64,000 nt of DNA from positions 1-64,000 of the forward strand of contig JAEDHB010000003.1 of the NCBI GenBank assembly GCA_016297265.1, given 5' to 3'. This DNA comes from Butyrivibrio sp. (GTDB taxonomy: Bacteria; Bacillota; Clostridia; Lachnospirales; Lachnospiraceae). Under the pieces are notes generated by a model, which saw only the letters and a program-made list of their open reading frames with translations, was not told the DNA's origin and searched no databases. The position numbers and the translations under genes were made by a program. This document shows, one piece after another, positions 57,045-64,000 of the stretch (position 1 is the first letter of the stretch; every line of letters starts with the position of its first letter).

Positions 57045-60000
57045 ATGTACGAAAAAGTTTCAACGGACCTGAAGCTTGTTGAGAGAGAAAAGCAGGTCGA
57101 AAAATTCTGGAAAGACAACAAGATTTTTGAAAAGAGTATGAAGATTCGTGAAGACTGTCCGTCATATACATTTTATGACGGACCTCCTACAGCGAACGGA
57201 ATGCCACACATTGGTCACGTGCTTACCCGTGTAATCAAGGATATGATTCCAAGGTACAGAACAATGAAGGGGTATATGGTTCCTCGTAAAGCCGGCTGGG
57301 ATACACATGGTCTCCCTGTTGAACTCGAGGTTGAGAAGATGCTCGGACTTGACGGAAAAGAGCAGATTGAGGAATACGGACTGGAGCCATTCATCGGATT
57401 CTGTAAGGAAAGCGTCTGGAAATATAAGGGAATGTGGGAGGATTTCTCATCAACTGTTGGTTTCTGGGCTGATATGGACAATCCATATGTGACCTATGAC
57501 AATGACTTCATCGAGTCAGAGTGGTGGGCACTCAAAGAAATCTGGAACAGAAACCTCTTATATAAGGGCTTTAAGATTGTACCCTATTGTCCAAGATGTG
57601 GAACCCCTCTTTCGTCACATGAGGTAGCACAAGGCTATAAGAGTGTCAAAGAAAGATCAGCAGTTGTAAGATTCAAGGTTGTGGGCGAGGATGCCTATTT
57701 CCTTGCATGGACAACAACTCCTTGGACTCTTCCATCCAATGTTGCGCTCTGCGTTAACCCGGATGAGACATATTGCAAAGTAAAAGCTGCCGACGGATAT
57801 ACCTATTACATGGCAGAAGCTCTTCTTGACAAGGTTCTTGGCGGACTTGCAAAAGAAGACGAGAAGGCATATGAAGTTCTGGAGACATACAAAGGAAAAG
57901 AACTTGAATATAAAGAATATGAACCTCTTTTTGCATGTGCGGCAGACGTTGCTGCAAAACAGCACAAAAAAGGACATTTTGTTACCTGCGACAGCTATGT
58001 AACAATGTCAGACGGTACAGGTATCGTTCATATTGCACCTGCATTTGGTGAGGATGATGCCAAGGTGGGACGCAAATATGACCTCCCATTTGTACAGTTT
58101 GTTAACGGCAAGGGTGAAATGACGGAGGAAACTCCTTACGCAGGTCTTTTTGTTAAGAAGGCCGACCCTGAGGTGTTAAAAGACCTTGATTCAAAGGGCC
58201 AGCTTTTTGATGCACCTAAATTTGAACATGATTACCCATTCTGCTGGAGATGCGATACTCCGCTCATCTATTATGCAAGAGAATCATGGTTCATTAAGAT
58301 GACAGAAGTTAAGGATGATTTAATCCGTAACAATAATACAATTAACTGGATTCCTGAAACCATCGGGACAGGACGTTTTGGAGCATGGCTTGAGAATGTT
58401 CAGGACTGGGGTATCAGCCGTAACAGATACTGGGGAACTCCGCTCAATATCTGGCAGTGTGAAGGCTGCGGCAAGATGCATTCCATCGGAAGCATCGCAG
58501 AACTGAAGGAGCTTTCCAATAACTGTCCTGACGATATCGAGCTGCACCGCCCATTCATTGACGAAGTAACCTTTGATTGCCCTGATTGCGGTAAAACAAT
58601 GAAGAGAGTACCGGAAGTTATTGACTGCTGGTTTGATTCAGGTGCTATGCCATTTGCACAGCATCATTATCCATTTGAAAATAAGGAGCTTTTTGAAAAA
58701 CAGTTCCCGGCTGACTTTATTTCCGAGGCCGTGGACCAGACAAGAGGCTGGTTCTACTCACTTCTTGCAGAATCAACACTCCTCTTCAACAAGGCACCAT
58801 TCAAAAACGTTATCGTTCTCGGGCATGTTCAGGATGAAAACGGACAGAAGATGAGTAAATCCAAGGGTAACGCAGTTGATCCTTTCGACGCTCTTGCAGA
58901 GCATGGCGCGGATGCAATAAGATGGTATTTCTATTCCAATTCAGCACCATGGCTTCCAAACCGTTTTTATGATGATGCGGTTATCGAAGGACAGCGTAAA
59001 TTCCTCGGAACAATATGGAACACATACGCATTCTTTGTACTGTATGCTAATATTGATGAATTTGATGCAACAAAATATGCACTTGAATATGACAAACTTC
59101 CGGTAATGGATAAATGGATTCTTTCAAAATTGAATTCACTTGTCAAATCTGTGGATACATTCCTTAATGATTACAAGATTCCTGAGACAACGAGAGTTCT
59201 CGCGGAATTTGTGGATGACTTGAGTAACTGGTATGTAAGACGCTCAAGAGAGAGGTTCTGGGCGAAAGGCATGGAGCAGGATAAAATCAATGCGTATATG
59301 ACATTGTATACCTGCCTTGTAACTCTCAGTAAAGTTGCTGCACCTATGATTCCGTTTATGACAGAGAGCATATACCAGAATCTTGTGAGAAGTATTGACA
59401 GCGGCGCACCGGAGAGTATTCACCTTTGTGAATTCCCAACAGCAAAAGAGGAATGGATTGACAAAGAGCTTGAGCAGAATATGGATGAGGTTCTTAAGAC
59501 AGTTGTTATCGGCCGTGCATGCCGTAACTCAGCCAACATTAAGAACAGACAGCCAATCGGCAAAATGTATGTCAAAGCACCTTTTGAACTTTCCGAGTAT
59601 TTCAAGGAAATCATTGAAGATGAGCTTAATGTCAAAGAAGTTGAATTCACTGATGATGTTAGAGCTTACAGCTCATATTCTTTTAAACCACAGCTTAAGA
59701 CTGTTGGACCAAAATATGGTAAACTTTTAGGTCAGATTCGTCAGGCCCTTTCAGATATAGACGGCAATGCGGCAATGGATGAGTTGAATGCTAAGGGAAT
59801 GCTTACATTCGATTTTGGCGGCGAGAAGTGCGAGCTTACCAAGGACGACCTTCTCATCGAGATTGCGCAGACAGAAGGCTATGAATCAGGAAGTGACAAC
59901 GGCGTAACTGTTGTGCTTGACACCAATCTCACAGAAGAGCTTATTGAGGAAGGCTTCATAAGAGAAATAATCAGTAAGATTCAGACCATGAGAAAAGAGG

Positions 60001-60197
60001 CTGGCTTTGAAGTTATGGATAAGATAATTATCTATGCAAAAGACAATGACAGAATTGTCCAACTTTTGAAAGATAATTGTGATGAGGTTAAAAAAGAGGT
60101 TCTTGCCAACGATATTGTTTTAGACAAGGTAAATGGATTTACAAAAGAGTGGAACATTAATGGTGAAACAGTAATCCTTGGTGTTGAAAAAATCTAA
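57045..60197 (+). CDS. ileS: Isoleucyl-tRNA synthetase
   Basis: IleRS charges tRNA-Ile and edits Val-tRNA-Ile. The 1050-aa class I enzyme has the HIGH motif in GMPHIGH (about 52-58), the CP1 editing domain with TTTPWTLPSN and GTGIVHIAPAFGEDD, and KMSKSKG (about 602-608). A long C-terminal region follows the anticodon-binding domain. Length and the start LKLVEREKQVEKFWKDN fit the eukaryote/archaea-like type 2 IleRS, a class often insensitive to mupirocin. Start 57045 has AAAGGATTGCAGAA upstream; a 16-residue longer frame begins inside the terminator. Expression is under the T-box leader. Confidence 0.96.
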   Translation: MYEKVSTDLKLVEREKQVEKFWKDNKIFEKSMKIREDCPSYTFYDGPPTANGMPHIGHVLTRVIKDMIPRYRTMKGYMVPRKAGWDTHGLPVELEVEKMLGLDGKEQIEEYGLEPFIGFCKESVWKYKGMWEDFSSTVGFWADMDNPYVTYDNDFIESEWWALKEIWNRNLLYKGFKIVPYCPRCGTPLSSHEVAQGYKSVKERSAVVRFKVVGEDAYFLAWTTTPWTLPSNVALCVNPDETYCKVKAADGYTYYMAEALLDKVLGGLAKEDEKAYEVLETYKGKELEYKEYEPLFACAADVAAKQHKKGHFVTCDSYVTMSDGTGIVHIAPAFGEDDAKVGRKYDLPFVQFVNGKGEMTEETPYAGLFVKKADPEVLKDLDSKGQLFDAPKFEHDYPFCWRCDTPLIYYARESWFIKMTEVKDDLIRNNNTINWIPETIGTGRFGAWLENVQDWGISRNRYWGTPLNIWQCEGCGKMHSIGSIAELKELSNNCPDDIELHRPFIDEVTFDCPDCGKTMKRVPEVIDCWFDSGAMPFAQHHYPFENKELFEKQFPADFISEAVDQTRGWFYSLLAESTLLFNKAPFKNVIVLGHVQDENGQKMSKSKGNAVDPFDALAEHGADAIRWYFYSNSAPWLPNRFYDDAVIEGQRKFLGTIWNTYAFFVLYANIDEFDATKYALEYDKLPVMDKWILSKLNSLVKSVDTFLNDYKIPETTRVLAEFVDDLSNWYVRRSRERFWAKGMEQDKINAYMTLYTCLVTLSKVAAPMIPFMTESIYQNLVRSIDSGAPESIHLCEFPTAKEEWIDKELEQNMDEVLKTVVIGRACRNSANIKNRQPIGKMYVKAPFELSEYFKEIIEDELNVKEVEFTDDVRAYSSYSFKPQLKTVGPKYGKLLGQIRQALSDIDGNAAMDELNAKGMLTFDFGGEKCELTKDDLLIEIAQTEGYESGSDNGVTVVLDTNLTEELIEEGFIREIISKIQTMRKEAGFEVMDKIIIYAKDNDRIVQLLKDNCDEVKKEVLANDIVLDKVNGFTKEWNINGETVILGVEKI

Positions 60198-60213
60198 GTG
60201 AAGGAAAAATAGT

Positions 60214-62667
60214 ATGGAGAAAATGAACTTTGACAAAGAAGAATTTAAAAAAGAAGTAGTCAACAATGTAAAAAACATGTATAGAAAAACATTGGATGAG
60301 GCTTCAAAACAGCAGGTTTTTCAGGCAGTTGCTTACACGGTAAAGGATTACATCATTGACAGATGGATTGCTTCACATAAGCAGTTTGAAAAAGATGATG
60401 CAAAGACCGTATATTACATGTCAATGGAGTTCCTTATGGGACGTGCTCTCGGCAACAGTATGATAAATCTTACCTGCTATAAGGAGGTTAGAGAAGCTCT
60501 TGATGAGCTGGGCTTTGACCTCAATGTAATCGAGGACGAAGAACCGGATGCAGCTTTGGGAAATGGCGGTCTTGGTCGTCTTGCAGCTTGTTTCCTCGAC
60601 TCATTATCATCTCTCGGATATCCTGCATACGGTTGCGGTATCCGCTACAGATATGGTATGTTTGCCCAGAAAATCGAAGACGGATATCAGAAAGAAATCC
60701 CTGATGACTGGTTAAGAGACGGTAATCCGTTTGAAGTTAAGAGAGCGGAATATGCTGAGGAAGTTCGCTTTGGCGGTTATGTTAGAAGCTATACTGATGA
60801 AAACGGACGTGAGCATTATGTTCAGGAGAATTACCAGTGCGTAAGAGCCGTGCCATATGATTTGCCTGTAGTAGGATATGGCAATAACATAGTAAATACA
60901 TTGAGAATCTGGGATGCTGAGCCTATTCAGCAGTTCAATCTTTCTTCTTTTGATAAAGGTGATTATCAGAAGGCAGTTGAGCAGGAGAACCTTGCAAAAA
61001 CAATCTGCGAAGTGCTCTACCCATGTGATGACCACTATGCAGGAAAAGAATTGAGACTTAAACAGCAGTATTTCTTTGTATCAGCAAGTGTACAAAGAGC
61101 AGTTAAAAAATACAAGGAATCACATAGTGATGTCAGAAAACTGTATGAGAAGGTTATTTTCCAGCTTAACGATACACACCCTACAGTTACGGTTGCCGAG
61201 CTTATGAGAATCCTTATGGATGAAGAAAAACTCACCTGGGATGAGGCATGGGAAGTAACCGGCAAGGCATGTGCATATACAAATCATACAATCATGGCAG
61301 AAGCTCTTGAAAAATGGCCAATTGAGCTGTTCTCAAGACTTTTACCAAGAATTTATCAGATTGTTGAAGAAATCAACAGAAGATTTGTTGAGGAAATCAA
61401 AGCAAAATATCCTAATAATCAGGATAAGATTGCCAAGATGGCAATAATTTATGACGGACAGGTTAAGATGGCAAATCTTGCAATCGTTGCAGGCTTCTCT
61501 GTCAATGGTGTTGCAGCCCTTCATACAGAGATTCTCAAGAAGCAGGAGCTTAAGGACTTCTACGAGATGATGCCGGACAAGTTCAATAATAAGACAAACG
61601 GTATCACACAGAGAAGATTCCTTCTTCACGGTAATCCTCTTCTTGCAGACTGGGTTACAAAAAAGATTGGCGACGAGTGGATTACAGACCTCTCACAGAT
61701 TAGCAAGCTCAAAGTATATGCTGATGATGAATTAAGCCGCAAGGAATTCATGCAGATAAAATACCGCAACAAAGTCAGACTTGCTGAATATATCAAAGAG
61801 CACAACGGCATTGATATTGACCCAAGATCAATATTTGATGTGCAGGTTAAGAGATTGCATGAGTACAAGAGACAGCTTTTGAATATTCTTCATGTTATGT
61901 ATCTCTATAATCAGATTAAGGCTAATCCAAATATGGAATTCTATCCAAGAACATTCATTTTTGGTGCAAAGGCAGCTGCAGGATACAGAAGAGCAAAGCT
62001 TACAATCAAATTAATCAACAATGTTGCAAGAGTAATCAACAACGATAAGTCAATCGATGGTAAAATCAAAGTTGTATTCATCGAAAACTACAGAGTATCA
62101 AATGCAGAAATTATTTTTGCCGCAGCTGATGTCAGTGAGCAGATTTCAACAGCAAGTAAGGAAGCATCAGGAACAGGTAATATGAAATTCATGTTAAATG
62201 GTGCTGTAACTCTTGGTACAATGGATGGTGCCAATGTTGAAATTGTAAAAGAAGTTGGTGAGGAGAACGCAGTTATCTTTGGTCTCACAGCTGATGAGGT
62301 AATAAGATATCAGAATGAGGGAGGATATAATCCTCAGGAGATATTCAACAACGACCAGGAAATCAGACAGGTGCTTATGCAGCTTATCAACGGTTTCTAT
62401 TCACCTGAAGACCCTGAAATGTTTAGAGAGATTTATAATTCCCTTCTCTACGATAAGAAACCGGATGTATATTTCATCCTCAAGGATTTCCGTTCATATG
62501 CAGAAGCTCAGAAAAAGATTGAGAAGATGTATTTGGATGAAACCGGCTGGGCCCGTTCAGCAATGCTTAACACAGCATGCAGCGGTAAATTCTCATCCGA
62601 CAGAACTATTGAAGAATATGTAAATGATATCTGGAAACTTGATAAAGTCAAAGTTGAATTAGATTAA
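60214..62667 (+). CDS. glgP: Glycogen/starch phosphorylase
   Basis: GlgP removes glucose-1-phosphate from alpha-1,4-glucans using PLP. The 817-aa GT35 product has the usual GlgP layout, with YMSMEFLMGRAL, AALGNGGLGRLAACFLDSL and KRLHEYKRQLLNILHV. The PLP-lysine segment is EASGTGNMKFMLNGA (about 650-664). Length and motifs match bacterial glycogen phosphorylases rather than MalP specifically; maltodextrin activity is not excluded. It lies 16 bases after ileS and may share its transcript; a terminator follows. Confidence 0.96.
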   Translation: MEKMNFDKEEFKKEVVNNVKNMYRKTLDEASKQQVFQAVAYTVKDYIIDRWIASHKQFEKDDAKTVYYMSMEFLMGRALGNSMINLTCYKEVREALDELGFDLNVIEDEEPDAALGNGGLGRLAACFLDSLSSLGYPAYGCGIRYRYGMFAQKIEDGYQKEIPDDWLRDGNPFEVKRAEYAEEVRFGGYVRSYTDENGREHYVQENYQCVRAVPYDLPVVGYGNNIVNTLRIWDAEPIQQFNLSSFDKGDYQKAVEQENLAKTICEVLYPCDDHYAGKELRLKQQYFFVSASVQRAVKKYKESHSDVRKLYEKVIFQLNDTHPTVTVAELMRILMDEEKLTWDEAWEVTGKACAYTNHTIMAEALEKWPIELFSRLLPRIYQIVEEINRRFVEEIKAKYPNNQDKIAKMAIIYDGQVKMANLAIVAGFSVNGVAALHTEILKKQELKDFYEMMPDKFNNKTNGITQRRFLLHGNPLLADWVTKKIGDEWITDLSQISKLKVYADDELSRKEFMQIKYRNKVRLAEYIKEHNGIDIDPRSIFDVQVKRLHEYKRQLLNILHVMYLYNQIKANPNMEFYPRTFIFGAKAAAGYRRAKLTIKLINNVARVINNDKSIDGKIKVVFIENYRVSNAEIIFAAADVSEQISTASKEASGTGNMKFMLNGAVTLGTMDGANVEIVKEVGEENAVIFGLTADEVIRYQNEGGYNPQEIFNNDQEIRQVLMQLINGFYSPEDPEMFREIYNSLLYDKKPDVYFILKDFRSYAEAQKKIEKMYLDETGWARSAMLNTACSGKFSSDRTIEEYVNDIWKLDKVKVELD

Positions 62668-62673
62668 TGAAAA

Positions 62674-62715
62674 AGCCGGGAAATGCTGAATTAACAGTGT
62701 TTTCCGGCTCTTATT
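62674..62715. terminator. Convergent terminator between glgP and the beta-lactamase-like gene
   Basis: AGCCGGGAAA (62674-62683) pairs with TTTTCCGGCT (62700-62709) with one mismatch and a 16-base loop. T-rich sequence follows on the plus strand and an A run precedes it, so it can act in both directions. Confidence 0.8.
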
Positions 62716-63837
62716 TTACATTTCTGACAGAAGTTTTTTGGCAAGGGAAAGAGCATCCTTTGAGGAGCAGTTATTCACTGTTCCAACAACATATGTTTTA
62801 AGCTTTGGACTGTACAAAACAACGCAGCCCAGGCTCCCCGTGTGACCGTATGAATCATATATATTGCTAAAATGCATCAGCCCCAGACCGTATTGCTTGT
62901 GAAAGCTCAAATCCTTAAAGCTCGTAATGTCCGAAAACAGGGATTCATCAAACAGGGTGTAGCTAAAATATGCCTTTGCAAATTTCATCAGGTCGTCGGC
63001 AGTTGAAATAATGCCGCCCGCCGCCTGCTCGCTTGCTTCCATCAAAGGGAATTCCCCGTTGGCGTATTTTCCCCTGATTTCTTCTATATCCCCCCATTTC
63101 ATATCCGGTTCGTAGAGGTATGTCGATTTCATACCTGAAGGGGTGTAGATATATTTTTTGTAATTGTCATTCAGTGATTTCCTTGTGACAGTCTCAATTA
63201 TTTTTCCCAGGAGCTGGTAATTGAAGTCGGAGTAATTTGCTTTTCTGCTTTCCCCCGGGATGTTGAGCGCCGGAAGTTCCCTCATCCTTGCAAGAATATT
63301 GCTGTATGGATACCGGATATCTTTGTTCTGCTCATAAGCGGTTTCCACAATTGAAGGATACTCTGATGAACTCTCGGAAAAATAATCCGCAAGACCTGAA
63401 GTGTGGGATAAAAGCTGACGGATGGTAATCCTGTCCGCATAGTCTGTTCCCTTGTAGACGGCAGTACCTTTATAATAGCTTTTGGGGAGATATTTTGAAA
63501 TAGGCGCGTCAAAGGAGATTTTGCCCTCGCTTTCGAGATTAAAAATTACAACCGCCGTGAACATTTTGGTGATGCTCGCCATTCCAAAGTGGGAATTATC
63601 GTCCACTCCATCGGTGGAGCCGCTCCAGTTGTAGCCGGTTTCCTGATTAAAAAGCCGGAAGCAGGAGGATTCGATGGAGTTTTGGGTTACATATTTGTCA
63701 AAGCACTCATTCAACCTTGAATCAAGCTTTTCAAAATCTTTTTTTCTGCTGCATGCGCAACAAAATACCGCACATGCAATCAATAGTGATGTTATAATAA
63801 TTGCCTGCATTTTTTTCAATTTATCATACCTCATCAT
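62716..63837 (-). CDS. Serine beta-lactamase-like lipoprotein (class C/DD-peptidase fold)
   Basis: The 373-aa product has a lipoprotein signal peptide with lipobox AVFCCAC and a serine-hydrolase domain (about 55-365). The nucleophile motif is SITK (about 92-95, SxxK), a Tyr motif YSDFN stands where YxN is usual, and HTGSLG replaces KTG. These features suit extracytoplasmic esterases or peptidases of the beta-lactamase family more than drug-degrading enzymes. The longest start is given; TTG 63819, nine bases after GAGG, would give a neater signal peptide (MKKMQAIIITSLL). Function uncertain. Confidence 0.85.
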   Translation of the reverse strand: MMRYDKLKKMQAIIITSLLIACAVFCCACSRKKDFEKLDSRLNECFDKYVTQNSIESSCFRLFNQETGYNWSGSTDGVDDNSHFGMASITKMFTAVVIFNLESEGKISFDAPISKYLPKSYYKGTAVYKGTDYADRITIRQLLSHTSGLADYFSESSSEYPSIVETAYEQNKDIRYPYSNILARMRELPALNIPGESRKANYSDFNYQLLGKIIETVTRKSLNDNYKKYIYTPSGMKSTYLYEPDMKWGDIEEIRGKYANGEFPLMEASEQAAGGIISTADDLMKFAKAYFSYTLFDESLFSDITSFKDLSFHKQYGLGLMHFSNIYDSYGHTGSLGCVVLYSPKLKTYVVGTVNNCSSKDALSLAKKLLSEM

Positions 63838-63956
63838 TTACTAAGGATATCATATACTTTTTTGAACACAAAATACAAGTAAAAACTTGACATTTTACTA
63901 TATATTTAGGAAAATATAGGTTAACGGACATTACAAATTTATTGGCAGGAGGCATT

Positions 63957-64000
63957 ATGGCACAGGATATATGTGATATGTGTAATTACTATGAATATGA
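63957..64000 (+). CDS. Partial gene start, small cysteine-containing protein (DUF6472-like)
   Basis: An ATG at 63957 behind GCAGGAGGCATT opens a frame reading MAQDICDMCNYYEYE up to the window edge. The CxxC followed by NYYEYE resembles the start of DUF6472-type small acidic proteins of Lachnospiraceae (a C..C followed by NYxYDE). Only 14 complete codons are present, so the call rests on the ribosome site and this short match. The stop codon lies outside the window. Confidence 0.5.
   Translation, partial: MAQDICDMCNYYEY

Noticed and set aside
62716..63837. True drug-degrading beta-lactamase
   Set aside because: SxxK is present but YxN and KTG are altered (YSD, HTG) and it is a lipoprotein resembling esterase/peptidase homologues; resistance cannot be claimed.

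Overview
The window looks like a chromosomal segment of a spore-lineage, Gram-positive gut anaerobe of the Clostridia, most likely a Lachnospiraceae (Lachnospira/Roseburia/Butyrivibrio-like). This rests on a moderately AT-rich genome with strong GGAGG ribosome-binding sites, a yyaC-type sporulation gene, an Ile T-box upstream of ileS, a TPP riboswitch upstream of thiC, conserved Firmicutes blocks (rpsF-ssb-rpsR, gdpP-rplI-dnaB), DUF951 and CvpA genes, cellobiose phosphorylase, and a Clostridia-style Tad pilus locus. The genus is inference; no rRNA is present. No CRISPR array or intact mobile element was found.

Layout. 1-361: decayed coding fragments and a 51-aa ORF. 461-2745 (minus): aspartate-racemase homologue, membrane-anchored XRE regulator, orphan MotA. 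2967-3937: TipA-like MerR regulator and a small XRE regulator. 3942-9129: thiamine operon (promoter, TPP riboswitch with long-range terminator, thiC, thiE, thiD, thiW, thiM, HAD phosphatase). It makes the pyrimidine de novo but appears to rely on imported thiazole. 9226-19075: a dense Tad/Flp pilus operon with translationally coupled genes: prepilin peptidase, TadZ-like, TadA, TadB, TadC, a 55-aa Flp1 pilin, DUF5702 protein, cysteine-rich TadE-like protein, second prepilin peptidase, TadE-like protein and an FHA protein. 19128-21803: rhomboid protease, flavodoxin-SCP2 fusion and an orphan histidine-kinase-like protein.

21974-27589: HIT hydrolase, then a response regulator, sensor kinase and MacB/FtsX-type ABC transporter forming a probable peptide-stress module. 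27658-35999: murG, mtnN, pgi, hydroxyacid dehydrogenase, a lone PTS EIIC behind a 26-bp palindrome, coiled-coil membrane protein and yyaC. 36205-39207: a three-gene envelope operon whose first product joins a JAMM/MPN-like domain lacking its metal-binding histidines to a KPTE-repeat linker and a LysM domain; a DUF5711 beta-propeller-like protein and a CvpA protein follow. 39275-40782: tRNA-Cys, DUF951, rpsF-ssb-rpsR.

41030-48123: sugar region with cellobiose phosphorylase (minus), YesL-family protein and a CUT1-type sugar ABC transporter (binding lipoprotein plus two permeases, no ATPase). The spaces around yesL carry four TTGTACA-type motifs. 48223-54650: gdpP-rplI-dnaB, MerR-like protein, ferredoxin, DUF1858 and a polysaccharide flippase. 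54702-64000: zinc-ribbon membrane protein, another membrane protein, plsC, a decayed zinc-ribbon ORF, T-box-controlled ileS (long, type-2-like), glgP, a serine beta-lactamase-like lipoprotein and the start of a DUF6472-like gene.

The most noteworthy items are the unusual composition of the Tad locus and the inactive-looking JAMM-LysM envelope protein with its operon partners. Neither can be proved to be a new system from sequence alone.
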